From NCBI GenBank assembly GCA_025463135.1, contig JAOAPY010000041.1, positions 1 through 48,327 on the forward strand: a DNA stretch of 48,327 bases. Direction: 5' to 3'. The notes beneath the pieces are model-generated. The model ran no database searches. It was given only the letters and a program-made list of their open reading frames with translations, and was not told the origin of the DNA. Made by a program: the position numbers and the translations under genes. The DNA is from Acidobacteriota bacterium. GTDB lineage: Bacteria; Acidobacteriota; Blastocatellia; Pyrinomonadales; Pyrinomonadaceae. Shown here piece by piece: positions 37,379-46,612 of this stretch. Position 1 is the stretch's first letter, and each line of letters opens with the position of its first letter.

Positions 37379-37895
37379 AATCAAGTTCCTCTCGATTCAA
37401 TGACACGCGCAGATGCTTTTTTCCCCGGTCGTAATGTTGGCGAGCACTGCCAATCGAGACGCCCATTACAACCGCGGCTTCGCGCAAGCTTAGATCTTCG
37501 TAAAAAACCAGATGCAGCACTTCTCTCTGGCGCGCAGGCAAACGTTCGATGGCTTTTTGAAACTGCTGCTGCGCTTGAGACCTTTCGAACGCTGCCGCGG
37601 GTTCGACTGCTAAAGAGTTTCGCTCAGGCCTGGCGGTCGCAGCGGCCATCGATTTCAGTGCGCGCAGCCAACTCTGGCGCTGCTCGGTTATCGCTGTCTT
37701 GCGGATCACGGCGAACAGCCAGGTTTTGAGACTAGACTCACCTCTATATAGCGCTTTGCCTTCAAGGATCTTCAGATAAACTGTTTGCAGTACTTCTTCA
37801 GCGTCTGCATGGTCGCGCCGGCAACAGCTCAGGGCCCAGCCGAAACTGGCGCTATGAAGTTTTTCGAGCTGGGCTTGCAGCTCTGAATTGTGCAT
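37332..37895 (-). CDS. ECF RNA polymerase sigma factor
   Basis: 187 aa from ATG 37895. Region 2 (HADAEEVLQTVYLKILEGKA, then SLKTWLFAVIRKTAI) and region 4 (LPARQREVLHLVFYEDLSLR, then EAAVVMGVSIGSARQHYDRG) are complete. A longer frame to 38042 crosses tandem-repeat DNA and is rejected. First gene of a three-gene unit with the membrane protein and the Spy-like protein. Confidence 0.88.
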   Translation of the reverse strand: MHNSELQAQLEKLHSASFGWALSCCRRDHADAEEVLQTVYLKILEGKALYRGESSLKTWLFAVIRKTAITEQRQSWLRALKSMAAATARPERNSLAVEPAAAFERSQAQQQFQKAIERLPARQREVLHLVFYEDLSLREAAVVMGVSIGSARQHYDRGKKHLRVSLNREELDYGISWERKENPGAVS

Positions 37896-37979
37896 CTGTT
37901 TGTGTGTCACGGTCGTTGTTTCCGTGTTCGTAATATTAGTCGCATCAGCGAAGTAATTATATGACTGGGGGGGGATTTC

Positions 37980-38052
37980 GGATTGCGGATTGCGGATTGC
38001 GGATTTAAGAGCAAAGGGCGAAGAGCAAAGGGCGAAGAGCAAAGGGCGAAGA
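37980..38052. repeat. Tandem repeats: GGATTGC x3 and 14-bp unit x3
   Basis: GGATTGC repeats three times at 37980-38000, preceded by a run of eight G (37966-37973). GCAAAGGGCGAAGA then repeats three times exactly at 38011-38052. Both lie in the upstream region of the sigma factor gene. Confidence 0.9.
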
Positions 38053-38219
38053 GCGGCAGGCCAAGGGGCCGGGATTTTTTAGGGGCATGATGGCTGAGGT
38101 TGAGGGATCTTCGGTGGTTAGGGCTGTTCACAGTATGGCGGGGACAGGGTCCCCTTCCTGACTGCCCTTACTAATGAGAGATCTCCCTCCGCTTACTTTC
38201 GGCCTCTGGCTCCTGCTTT

Positions 38220-38281
38220 CTGCCTTCTGCCTTCTGCCTTCTGCCTTCTGCTTTAAAATCCGCAATTCGCAATTCGCAATC
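38220..38281. repeat. Heptamer tandem repeats CTGCCTT x4 and CGCAATT
   Basis: CTGCCTT occurs four times in a row at 38220-38247, with a degenerate fifth; CGCAATT occurs twice (38261-38274) with a third variant. They sit about 100 bp before the PBP gene. The second set is nearly the inverse of the GGATTGC set 280 bp away. Confidence 0.88.
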
Positions 38282-38369
38282 CGAAATTCTATAATTTGCA
38301 CTGTGGATATCCACGTTGCGCCGGGCCGGGTCCCTACGCGATTCTGAGGTTGAGGAAGGTGGGAATTAT

Positions 38370-40922
38370 ATGGCTACCAGAAATCCTGGCTCTAAATTAA
38401 GGGCTTATTCACCCAGAGCGATTGTCACGGCGCCGCCGGCTGAACGGCGTCACCGCCTGCGCAAGCTTTGGCTGCCCGCGGTTCTGGTTCTCGGTCTGGC
38501 CGCAGGGGGGCTGACCGGCATACTGGCAGCGTACGAGCTGAATTACTCGCGCGCGGCAAATGAGGTTGCTGCCCTGGCGACTTATCGTCCCAGTGTGGTT
38601 ACTCGCGTCTATGCTGACGACGACAAGACAGTCATAGGCGAGTTTGCGCTCGAGAAAAGAATTCCGCTCAAGTACGAAGAGATTCCGCCGGTATTGAAGA
38701 ACGCTATTCTGGCTGTCGAAGACGTGCGCTTTTACGATCACATCGGCATTGATCCTATTCGAATAATCGGCGCCGGATGGAAAAGAGTGACCACCGACAA
38801 AGTGGAAGGCGGCTCTACTTTGACGCAGCAGCTCGCCAAAAATTTATTTCTATCGAAAGAGCAGACACTCAAAAGGAAAGTTAATGAGTGGGCCCTGGCG
38901 CTTCAGATCGAACGCTACTACACCAAGAACCAGATCATGGAGCTGTACGTCAACCACATGTTTCTCGGTGCTAATGCGTATGGTATGGAAGCCGGATCAG
39001 AGACCTATTTTGGCAAGCAGGCAAAAGACTTGACCCTCGGCGAAGCTGCCTTACTTGCCGGAGTTCCCAAAGCCCCCAGCGATTATTCGCCCACATCGAA
39101 TCCGGTCAAGGCCAAGGAGCGAAGGGATCTCGTCCTCGATCTGATGGCGAAGAATGGATTTACAACTCAAGCGGAAGCGGACGCAGCCAAAGCCAAGCCA
39201 ATCCAACTCGCCGACACGGCTTACTACCAATCGCAACCCAAATCGTCTCCCTTCGATTATCCGGTCGAACATATTCGTCAGGATCTGGAAGACAAATACA
39301 CCACGCGCGTCGCCCAGGGTGGGTTGTCCGTTTACACAACCATCAATGTCGAAGCGCAAAAGAAAGCCTACGAAGTCGTGCGCGAAGGATTGCGCCGCTA
39401 CGATCGTTCGCACAGCGGCTGGCGCTCGAGCTATACGATGATCCCGACCACGGTAAAAAGCGGAGAAGGTCCCGCGACGCCGCAGGAGCTGGCCGCCTAC
39501 AAGCACCCCGATTGGTACGGCAATGACTATCAAACCGGCCGTTACCTGATTGGTATGATCATGAAAGTAGATTCGGGACGGAATGAAGCGACGGTGCGTT
39601 TTGGCAAGTACACGGCCACGGTCACTGCCGCCGACATGGGTTGGTCACACCGTCAACCGCGCGATGAGTTCAAGCCCGGCTATCTGGCCGAATTCTCGAT
39701 TAAGGAAGTGAGTGAAAAGGACCGGCGTTTGAAAGTTGAGTTGTCCCAGGTACCCGCGGTGCAAGGCGCGATGATGACTCTCAATGCGAAGACCGGCGAG
39801 ATCGTCACCATGGTTGGAGGCTATGACTTCTATACCAACAAGTTCAACAACGCGACTCAGGCTTATCGTCAAACTGGTTCCTGTTTCAAACCATTCGTCT
39901 ATACCGCCGCGGTCGAATGGGGTATGACTCCGGACACGACCGTAAGCGGCGCACCGATCACTATCGGTCCCTGGCAGCCACATAACTATGACGGCTCGCT
40001 GGGCTGTGGCGACATGCCATTGAAGATGGCGCTGGCTAAGTCCATGAATATTCCCGCCGTGCATTTACTGCAAACGGTGGGCATTCAAACCGGGGCACAA
40101 ATGGTTCGCCGTTTCGGGATCAAGGTTCCGATGGCCCCCTACCTGCCATCGGCACTCGGCGCGACTGAAGTGCCTTTGGACCAGATGGTCTCGGCCTATT
40201 CCGCTTTTCCCAACAAGGGCGTGCGCGTCGATCCGCACATGATTCGGCGCGTGCTGGATCGCGACGGAGCCGCGCTCGAGGAATGGGAGCGCACTACTTA
40301 TAAAGTCGTTAACGAGTACGTGGCGCTGACTATGGTTTCCATGATGCGCGGCGTGGTCCAGTTTGGTACCGCTACCGCGGCCAGTTCGCTGGGTGTGCCA
40401 CTGGCGGGCAAGACCGGCACGGTCAACGATCACACTGATGTCTGGTTCATCGGTTACACACCAACCTATGTCACCGGCACCTGGATGGGCTTTCCGGGGC
40501 GCAAGAAGCCTTTGGGAAATGACATGACCGGTGGCCACGGCGCGTTGCCGATGTTTGTCGACTTTATGAAAGACTTTCTGAAGGATAAACCGAAGGAAGA
40601 TTTCGCGAAGGCGCCGATCATGCCCGAGGACATGAAGGAATTGTATAAGCAGCGGCAACGCGAACTGGCCGCTGAACGGGCTGAGCTTTCCGCCGAAGCG
40701 AAAGACAGTGGTGAGACTGACACCGCCCTGCCGGCGACATCTACGGAGCCAAAGCTCGAGCAAGTAACCATGCCGCCTCCGCCCAAGGCGGACACCGAGC
40801 GTCCGGCTCCCAAACCCGAAACCGTGACGCCTAAAACCGAAGCGCCTCCACCACCCGCCACGCGTCCGCGCGAGGCCGAACCACCGAAGAAGAAAGGAAA
40901 GAAAGGTGACGGCGAACCGTGA
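38370..40922 (+). CDS. Class A penicillin-binding protein (PBP1A-like)
   Basis: 850 aa from ATG 38370, with AGGAAGGTGGG upstream. One N-terminal membrane helix (LWLPAVLVLGLAAGGLTGIL), then the GT51 transglycosylase with catalytic Glu117 in AVEDVRFYDH and EGGSTLTQQLAKNLF. The transpeptidase domain has Ser504 in TGSCFKP (SxxK), the KSMN motif (SxN) and Lys681 in GKTGT. The ~110-residue C-terminal tail is rich in Pro, Lys and Glu and likely disordered. Polymerises and cross-links peptidoglycan in the periplasm. All catalytic motifs are intact. Confidence 0.95.
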   Translation: MATRNPGSKLRAYSPRAIVTAPPAERRHRLRKLWLPAVLVLGLAAGGLTGILAAYELNYSRAANEVAALATYRPSVVTRVYADDDKTVIGEFALEKRIPLKYEEIPPVLKNAILAVEDVRFYDHIGIDPIRIIGAGWKRVTTDKVEGGSTLTQQLAKNLFLSKEQTLKRKVNEWALALQIERYYTKNQIMELYVNHMFLGANAYGMEAGSETYFGKQAKDLTLGEAALLAGVPKAPSDYSPTSNPVKAKERRDLVLDLMAKNGFTTQAEADAAKAKPIQLADTAYYQSQPKSSPFDYPVEHIRQDLEDKYTTRVAQGGLSVYTTINVEAQKKAYEVVREGLRRYDRSHSGWRSSYTMIPTTVKSGEGPATPQELAAYKHPDWYGNDYQTGRYLIGMIMKVDSGRNEATVRFGKYTATVTAADMGWSHRQPRDEFKPGYLAEFSIKEVSEKDRRLKVELSQVPAVQGAMMTLNAKTGEIVTMVGGYDFYTNKFNNATQAYRQTGSCFKPFVYTAAVEWGMTPDTTVSGAPITIGPWQPHNYDGSLGCGDMPLKMALAKSMNIPAVHLLQTVGIQTGAQMVRRFGIKVPMAPYLPSALGATEVPLDQMVSAYSAFPNKGVRVDPHMIRRVLDRDGAALEEWERTTYKVVNEYVALTMVSMMRGVVQFGTATAASSLGVPLAGKTGTVNDHTDVWFIGYTPTYVTGTWMGFPGRKKPLGNDMTGGHGALPMFVDFMKDFLKDKPKEDFAKAPIMPEDMKELYKQRQRELAAERAELSAEAKDSGETDTALPATSTEPKLEQVTMPPPPKADTERPAPKPETVTPKTEAPPPPATRPREAEPPKKKGKKGDGEP

Positions 40923-40958
40923 GTTCGTCAAACGCCTGGACTGCATAAACAAAAGCTC

Positions 40959-41630
40959 ATGAATACGGAAACACAAAATCCCGCCGAGGCAATCGTAGAG
41001 ATGATTGACCGCCTGCCTGCGGATAGCCTTTTGATCCAGCATGGAATTAGCTGGGACGATTACCAGGAATTACTCGAGGTAGTCGGAGAGGCAAGTGGTC
41101 TGCGCATCACCTACGACAGCGGGAGGTTGCAGATCATGACGCTTTCATTCAAACACGAAAAGTACGTGCGCCTAATTGAGCGGTTAGTGGGCCATCTGAG
41201 TATGACGCGCCATCTCAGAGTCCTCTTTTACGGCGCGGCGACTATGAAAAAGGAGAAGGCGCGAAAGGGCGTTGAACCTGATGCGTGCTTTTACGTGCAA
41301 AACGCAGGCGCGGTGGGGAAAAAAGATGTGATTGATCTAACCACCGATCCTCCGCCCGACATCGTAGTTGAGATCGATCTGCACCACGAATCATTTTCTA
41401 AGTTTCCGATTTACGCCACCATAGGAGTTCCGGAAATTTGGCGCTATGAAGGCGAGAATCTGATTATCTATCAATGGACCGAGTCAGGGTATCTTGCGAT
41501 TGAAGCCAGTCAGTTCCTTCCCTTACTTACCAGTTCCGTATTGACCGGCTTTCTCAAGCGCAGTCCCCACGAGGATCAATACGACATCATGCTTGCTTTT
41601 GAGAGTTGGCTTGCGGCTCAGCCGGAATAG
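40959..41630 (+). CDS. Uma2-family (DUF820) PD-(D/E)xK nuclease-like protein
   Basis: 223 aa. The conserved features are GLRITYDSGRLQIMT, KGVEPDACFYVQN and PDIVVEIDLHHES, giving the acidic residues of a restriction-endonuclease-like fold. These proteins are common in cyanobacteria and soil bacteria, often with transposons; their biological role is not established. It follows the PBP gene by 36 bp on the same strand. Confidence 0.87.
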   Translation: MNTETQNPAEAIVEMIDRLPADSLLIQHGISWDDYQELLEVVGEASGLRITYDSGRLQIMTLSFKHEKYVRLIERLVGHLSMTRHLRVLFYGAATMKKEKARKGVEPDACFYVQNAGAVGKKDVIDLTTDPPPDIVVEIDLHHESFSKFPIYATIGVPEIWRYEGENLIIYQWTESGYLAIEASQFLPLLTSSVLTGFLKRSPHEDQYDIMLAFESWLAAQPE

Positions 41631-41656
41631 TTTCTTATTTTGCCTGCCTCATAAAA

Positions 41657-42391
41657 TTAACCAACGAGTTTTCCCAAGGTATGCGGCAGCATCTTGCGCC
41701 ACCAGGGCCAGTCGTGGTCGACGTCGGGGCCCCAGAGGTCGAGTGTGTGGGGAATGCCTTTCGCATTCAGAATGTCGGAGAGCTGGCGACTGCGTTCGGG
41801 TGCTTCATAATTTCCCTGCCCTGACATCAGGAAGATTGCGTCCGCCTGACGCAGGATTGCCAGGTCGTGGTCGTCAGTCAGATTGGAAAGATAATCAACC
41901 GGATTGTTGAAATAGACGTTGTCATCGTAATACCCCTTGAGGTACGACTTGATGTCATAGCCGCCGCTCATCGCGATCACGCCGCGAAACAGATCGGGAT
42001 GTTTGAAATACATATTCAGAGCCAGGAACGCACCCAGGCTCGCTCCCGTCGTCAGCGGCCGCGCGTCCTCGCCGCACTCTCTCCGAATCAGCGGCAACAC
42101 CTCCTGGGTGATGTAGCGATCGTATTGTGTGAGCAGCTCCGCTTTCAGGTGCGCCGGCATCTGTTCGTTAAGCAGGCTGTAGCGATTCACGCTGTTGATC
42201 GAATAAGCGCGGATCTTGCCGCTATCGATAAAAGGCTGAATGGCATCAACCAGGTGAAACCGCTCGTACTCCAAATAATCAGCAGCGGCGGTAGGAAACA
42301 TCAACAGCGGATAACCCGCGTGGCCATAAGCGACCAGCGGCATTTCGATATTTAAGTTTTGACTAAACCAGGCAGTTGTTCGGCGTTCCAT
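41657..42391 (-). CDS. Alpha/beta-hydrolase, esterase (EstD/PHB-depolymerase-like)
   Basis: 244 aa from ATG 42391 (AGAGG upstream). The nucleophile elbow is GASLGAF, with acid and base candidates in DAIFLMSGQGNYE and the C-terminal VDHDWPWW. A YGHAGYPLLMFPTAAADYLE stretch opens the fold. It matches the 'esterase family protein' group. No signal peptide, so cytoplasmic. Convergent with the Uma2 gene. Confidence 0.85.
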   Translation of the reverse strand: MERRTTAWFSQNLNIEMPLVAYGHAGYPLLMFPTAAADYLEYERFHLVDAIQPFIDSGKIRAYSINSVNRYSLLNEQMPAHLKAELLTQYDRYITQEVLPLIRRECGEDARPLTTGASLGAFLALNMYFKHPDLFRGVIAMSGGYDIKSYLKGYYDDNVYFNNPVDYLSNLTDDHDLAILRQADAIFLMSGQGNYEAPERSRQLSDILNAKGIPHTLDLWGPDVDHDWPWWRKMLPHTLGKLVG

Positions 42392-42532
42392 GGAAACCTC
42401 TCGTAGAGAGTCACTTTTTGCAAAAGTCACCCTTAAAATAGAAGAACTCTTCGCGTTTTAGGTAACGAAGGATATTCGCTCAGGTCGCGAGTGGCGCGCA
42501 AGCCCGCGGAGAAAGTCGTAGTGCCCTAAGTT

Positions 42533-42603
42533 GTAACGCAAACTGTTGGTTTGCGAAGACCGAATGGCATTCAAAGCGGCCGCAAACACACAGTTTGCTT
42601 TAC
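42533..42603. repeat. Palindromic element with GTAACGCAAACTGT ends
   Basis: GTAACGCAAACTGT (42533-42546) and ACAGTTTGCTTTAC (42590-42603) are inverted with one mismatch and nearly identical to the ends of the element at 23715-23816, although the centres differ. Confidence 0.7.
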
Positions 42604-42616
42604 AAGAGCAAACTAG

Positions 42617-42747
42617 AGCACTACCTTTTCAGCGGGTAGTGGTGCAGTTTCGCGGCAAATGTCCGACAAACTTTAGTTTGTCGCGGCGTTACGACAAGCT
42701 AAAACTTATCGGACACCACACTGACCCGCTACCTTTTCAGCGTGCGT
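42617..42747. repeat. Nested palindromic element
   Basis: CTACCTTTTCAGCG occurs twice (42621-42634 and 42730-42743), flanking an inner inverted repeat TGTCCGA (42660-42666) / TCGGACA (42709-42715) with further ACAAACTTTAGTTTGT symmetry. Non-coding. Confidence 0.6.
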
Positions 42748-42824
42748 TCTTGACGCTCTCAATTCCCATCTGTTATAAAAACTGACCGCTGTTTTGGATG
42801 CCCTGGGTGATCTAAGACACTTAT

Positions 42825-42884
<60 letters not shown>

Positions 42885-42899
<15 letters not shown>

Positions 42900-43265
42900 G
42901 ATAGGACGAAGGTCGCTGGAAGTAGCTCCGGCGGCCTTTTGTCTTTGCCACGCGGTATTGGTAACGGCAAGCAGATCAAACGGTTGGCGAAACGTAGCGG
43001 TTAGAGTTTGATCCTTCCAAGTCGAGTTCGAACACACAAAATCGAGCAATCGGCGTTTTTCGCTTGGATTCTGTTTTTCAAACAGGAAATAGGCCTTTTT
43101 CGAAAGTTCGAGTAGACGCACGCCGTCTTGAAAATAGTTATGTTTGGAGTCTTGGTGTTCGGCTATTTGATCGGTCAAGCGCTTCTGAGCTTGCTTCCAC
43201 TCTTCCGCCTTGCGTTCAAAAAACCAGGCTCAATGAAACCATCGAGTCAGTTGCTCTGTCCTGCC
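42885..43265 (-). pseudogene. Serine recombinase, C-terminal remnant
   Basis: The frame reads AEEWKQAQKRLTDQIAEHQ, VRLLELSKKAYFLFEKQNPS, EKRRLLDFVCSNSTWKD and TATFRQPFDLLA, the C-terminal part of large serine recombinases of the 'recombinase zinc-beta-ribbon' group. Just upstream the expected DGFIEPGFFERK is split across two frames at a T6 run (near 43220), and the catalytic resolvase domain is absent. It ends antisense in the 3' end of tRNA-Asn, so an element once integrated there is likely. Confidence 0.75.
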
Positions 43266-43291
43266 GATGAATGAAGAAGTCCCTTTGACAA

Positions 43292-43300
43292 TGCTATACT
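43292..43300 (+). promoter_or_regulatory. Possible extended -10 promoter of the antitoxin gene
   Basis: TGCTATACT at 43292-43300 is a good extended -10 element 25 bp before the antitoxin ATG; GAGAGGAAT near 43313 supplies the ribosome binding site. No convincing -35 box at proper distance. Confidence 0.4.
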
Positions 43301-43325
43301 CTCCGAACGCAGAGAGGAATTATTT

Positions 43326-43562
43326 ATGACCCAAACCGTGAGTGTAGATGAGGCACAAACTAAGTTACCGGACTTGCTCGCAGACGCTTTAGCTGGTAAC
43401 GAAGTGATAATCACAGAGCACGGCACGCCGGTAGCGCGCCTGGTTCCGGTTGTAACTCACTCTAAAAAGAAGCGTGTTGCGGGTCTTAATCGAGGGACTA
43501 TCTCGACGAGCAAAGACTTTGATGAACCCCTACCGGATGAGTTTTGGCTGGGCCAGGAATGA
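43326..43562 (+). CDS. Phd/YefM-type antitoxin
   Basis: 78 aa. VSVDEAQTKLPDLLADALAG then NEVIITEHGTPVARLVPV is the Phd/YefM DNA-binding fold; the C-terminal tail FDEPLPDEFW is the usual PIN-toxin-binding segment. Its stop overlaps the toxin start (ATGA). Confidence 0.9.
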   Translation: MTQTVSVDEAQTKLPDLLADALAGNEVIITEHGTPVARLVPVVTHSKKKRVAGLNRGTISTSKDFDEPLPDEFWLGQE

Positions 43563-43756
43563 AACTTCTGCTCGACACTCATGTCTTCATCTGGTGGGCA
43601 AACGACCCAGAAAAACTTTCCGCTGCCGCACTTTCCGCTCTAGAGGATGAAGCAAACGAGCTACTCCTGAGTGTTGCCAGCGTTTGGGTTGACTCTCGAG
43701 GCAAAGCCGAACTAATCAAAAAATCTGCGCGAAGTTACTACTTACCGCTCTCATAA
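43559..43756 (+). pseudogene. VapC PIN-domain toxin, truncated
   Basis: MKLLLDTHVFIWWANDPEKL, then LSALEDEANELLLSVASVW, is the N-terminal half of a PIN RNase (Asp6 present). After SVASVW the sequence diverges from the family (expected EI.IK..LGKL) and stops at 65 aa, half the normal 125-130. The remaining acidic active-site residues are lost, so it should be inactive. Confidence 0.82.
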
Positions 43757-43816
43757 AATGCATCACTCATTTCGTTATCGAAATCACAACGAATACCGGC
43801 GCAACGAACCGCGATC

Positions 43817-44029
43817 ATGCCTCAATTTATGCTTGTGCCCGCCATTTGTATCCTTGGGGTAATTCCGTGCCATCAAGTACTGGCGCAATCGAAACCTGCT
43901 GGAGCCGGAAAATTTCCGCTCTGTAGCCGAGACAGCGCACTCGAGATGGTTAAGCAGCAAGTCGACCTCACTAAGACTTTCAACAACAGTATCCGACGTA
44001 TTACCGCGCTGATTCGAGCAGCAGATTAG
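43817..44029 (+). pseudogene. Secreted protein, N-terminal fragment
   Basis: 70 aa with a signal-like start (MLVPAICILGVIPCHQVLAQ) and then RDSALEMVKQQVDLTKTFNN followed by SIRRITALIRAAD-stop. The end is abrupt after a pattern that normally continues, so it is probably the remnant of a larger secreted protein. Weakly supported. Confidence 0.45.
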
Positions 44030-44356
44030 GCCGCCACTATGTCAACGTGTGAGGTTGGCTCACGTTAGTCAACTGATTAAGACTGAGACGTAGACTTTGT
44101 GAGATTTATTTCGGTTAAGAGTTCGACGAGCGACAGTAGGAAGGTCCAATTGGACCAATGTTACGCTTCTGACTGACCTGTGGTGTTCCGTCAGCACCTG
44201 TTTTGCTGTTGACCGAATCGACTTGCCGGATTAGACACATGTTGGCAGAAACTTAACCTCGCTTGATTAAGAAGTCTTACACCATGGCCCGACAGTTGCC
44301 ACTCATCCCCTTCGGAGTACGACTGTGTACTACTTACCACGGAAAAGGGGAATAAT
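44030..44356. other. Intergenic region without recognised features
   Basis: About 330 bp, no gene, RNA or clear repeat recognised. The promoter of the following small secreted protein should be in its right part. Confidence 0.5.
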
Positions 44357-44608
44357 ATGAAGAAACTATGCGCACTGTTTGCGCTCTTGGTCGCGTTATC
44401 CTGTACTGCTTTCGCTCAGGAGAACCGCGATAACCGGCGCAATGATCAACGACGTTCAGAACAGACCAGGGAGGGTGACCGTCATTCCAACAATGGACAA
44501 CATCGCAACTGGAATCGCCGCCATCGTCGCCACCAAATGAGTAACAAATGGCACAATCGCGACAGTAACCGCCGACGCCACAATCGCCACGAGGGAGATC
44601 GGCAATAG
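44357..44608 (+). CDS. Small secreted Arg/His/Asn-rich protein
   Basis: 83 aa. A clean signal peptide (MKKLCALFALLVALSCTAFA, cleavage after AFA) and a mature part of ~62 residues made almost only of Arg, His, Asn, Asp, Gln and Ser, strongly basic and probably disordered. GGAAAAGGGGA lies ahead of the ATG and an intrinsic terminator follows, so it is a self-contained gene. It may bind metal or nucleic acid; function unknown. Confidence 0.75.
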   Translation: MKKLCALFALLVALSCTAFAQENRDNRRNDQRRSEQTREGDRHSNNGQHRNWNRRHRRHQMSNKWHNRDSNRRRHNRHEGDRQ

Positions 44609-44635
44609 CCGGATTTCCTCTGACCTCGACATAAA

Positions 44636-44674
44636 AAGCCTGCCTTCTGCTTCCGAGCATTGGCAGGCTTCTTT
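44636..44674 (+). terminator. Intrinsic terminator of the small secreted protein gene
   Basis: AAGCCTGCC (44636-44644) pairs with GGCAGGCTT (44662-44670), loop 17 nt, followed by CTTT. It lies 27 bp after the stop. Confidence 0.8.
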
Positions 44675-44809
44675 GTACTCGCTTTCAGTGTCCAATCTTT
44701 TTCTAATCGATGATCCTTGGGCGATACCAATGGCTATGCAATTCACACCTCCGGCGTGAACGAGGTTATGCGCTGGCTCGTAACGACTACACCTTCGGGG
44801 CGCAGGATA

Positions 44810-46360
44810 TTAAACCTTAAAAGCGTAGAACGTTCCATCTAGTCCGCCAAAGAACACCAATCCATCGCCGACGGCCGGCGAGGAAGCGACCCCATGGTCA
44901 ACCACTCCGGGAATCGCACTCATCGGAAAGCGCCAGGCCACCTTGCCTGACGCGCGATCAACGGCAAAGAAACCGCCGTGATGAGGAAGAAAGTAATCGG
45001 TGACTCCGACCACCCCGGCGTAAACATTTTTCCCGGTGACGGCGGGCGAAGACCACACCGACCCATCCAGGTTGATGTTCCAGCGCCGCTTGCCGCTGGC
45101 CGCTTCAATTGCCAACAGTTGCTGGTAATCGGAAGATCCAATGTAAAGGACGCCGTCCAACATGCGCGCTGATGATTCGACCCATGAAGACCAGTAGAAA
45201 TATTTCCACTTAAACTTTCCCGTCGCCGCATCCAGGGCGAACAGGTCTGCACTGCGACTGCCAATGTAAACCGTGCCCGCGACCACCAACGGCGCCGAGA
45301 CTACTTCCCTGCGCGTGTCGTATTTCCAACGCAGCGCACCGGTCCGCGCCTCGAGCGCATACACGTTGTGATCATAACTGCCGATGAAAACCAATCCCCC
45401 GGCCACGGCCGGTATCGAACGCACCATTCCCTGCGTTTCAAAGTGCCATTTCTCCTGGCCTGTCTCGACGTCAACCGCATAGAGCCGCTTATCCGCGCTC
45501 CCGATATAAACAATTCCTCCCGAGACCGTCGCCGCTGACGTCAGATAGTCATAGGTTTGCGATTTTGGACTGGGAAGATCGCGCGCCACCGCACCGCCAT
45601 GCGTATCGAACTTCCAAACAAGTTTGGCAGCGCGTTGTTCGAGCTTGTAGAGATAGCCATCGTCGGACAATGCATACAAATAAGCACCATCCAATGTCGG
45701 GCGACTCATGACCCGACCGTCGGTCTTGAACTGCCAAACCTGCTTGCCCGTTTTCGCATTCAAGGCATAGACAAAGCCGTCATTGCTTCCGAAGTAGACG
45801 GTGTTCCCTGCAAGCGCCGGTGACGACCAGATCGCATCGCCGGTCTTGAAGGTCCAGGCCGGAGTGGCGATCGGACCAGCCGGCGGCGGCGTAACCGCTT
45901 GTGTTGGCAACGGTCCGGGTATTAATTCAAAGGTCAGGTCATTGCCGTCAAAGGACCATGTGCCGGTAATACTGGTGGCCGGAGTTAGGCGCAGGTGGAA
46001 ACCGGATGCCTTGTACTCTTCGCCGTCCTGACTGACGGGGACCGGCCCAAGATTGTTGAACTTTAGATCGGGCAAATCCAGAAACATCACCGGAGTGCCT
46101 TTCTTACCCAACTCGATTCGCAGCATCATGGATTTGCTCTCATCACCAAAATGCAACCGGCCACTCCAGGTTCCGAGCAGTGGATCCTGCGACGTGGCAC
46201 GAGCATCCTGCTCGTGTGCTGTAGTAGGCCCGATGCTGCGTTGGAAACCTCGCATCTTAAGCGCGGACGCCCGTGCCACACGCGTCGTCTGCGCTCGCTG
46301 CGTTCGTCCCATGCCCAGTACCGCGCATAGAAGCAGGCACGTTAAAAGGATTCGTCCCAT
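44810..46360 (-). CDS. PQQ-like beta-propeller protein, secreted (BamB-like repeats)
   Basis: About 516 aa from ATG 46360 (GGAG 8 nt upstream). A signal peptide (MGRILLTCLLLCAVLGMG), a ~110-aa beta-rich module (LLGTWSGRLHFGDESKSMML) similar in rhythm to the C-terminal module of the amidohydrolase-like protein at 16.8 kb, then seven or so PQQ blades (VYFGSNDGFVYALNAKTGKQ; VYIGSADKRLYAVDVETGQE; VYIGSRSADLFALDAATGKF). No PQQ-enzyme active site is recognisable, so a scaffold or sensor role is likelier than dehydrogenase. Confidence 0.88.
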   Translation of the reverse strand: MGRILLTCLLLCAVLGMGRTQRAQTTRVARASALKMRGFQRSIGPTTAHEQDARATSQDPLLGTWSGRLHFGDESKSMMLRIELGKKGTPVMFLDLPDLKFNNLGPVPVSQDGEEYKASGFHLRLTPATSITGTWSFDGNDLTFELIPGPLPTQAVTPPPAGPIATPAWTFKTGDAIWSSPALAGNTVYFGSNDGFVYALNAKTGKQVWQFKTDGRVMSRPTLDGAYLYALSDDGYLYKLEQRAAKLVWKFDTHGGAVARDLPSPKSQTYDYLTSAATVSGGIVYIGSADKRLYAVDVETGQEKWHFETQGMVRSIPAVAGGLVFIGSYDHNVYALEARTGALRWKYDTRREVVSAPLVVAGTVYIGSRSADLFALDAATGKFKWKYFYWSSWVESSARMLDGVLYIGSSDYQQLLAIEAASGKRRWNINLDGSVWSSPAVTGKNVYAGVVGVTDYFLPHHGGFFAVDRASGKVAWRFPMSAIPGVVDHGVASSPAVGDGLVFFGGLDGTFYAFKV

Positions 46361-46612
46361 AATCAAGTCTCCAGTTTTTGAAATTGTCTTCGAGAAATTG
46401 GAAATGGGAGGCCGCAGGAAGAACTCTTTGCAAGTTCTTTCCGCGATTTCGTTGCGGTCTCCATCTTTAGCAGGCTGATCCAGCTTTACCAGCCCAGCCT
46501 TTGCGCTAGCCCGGCTTTAGCAGATTCGTCTCGTGCTGTCTCTTGTTACGGGTTACGGTGTGAAAAAGTTTTTTAACTCCCGCACCCTTCAGTGGTATGA
46601 GTGATCGTGGCT

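Noticed and set aside
37895-38042. 49-residue N-terminal extension of the sigma factor
   Set aside because: It would be encoded by tandem-repeat DNA and lacks family similarity; ATG 37895 is preferred.
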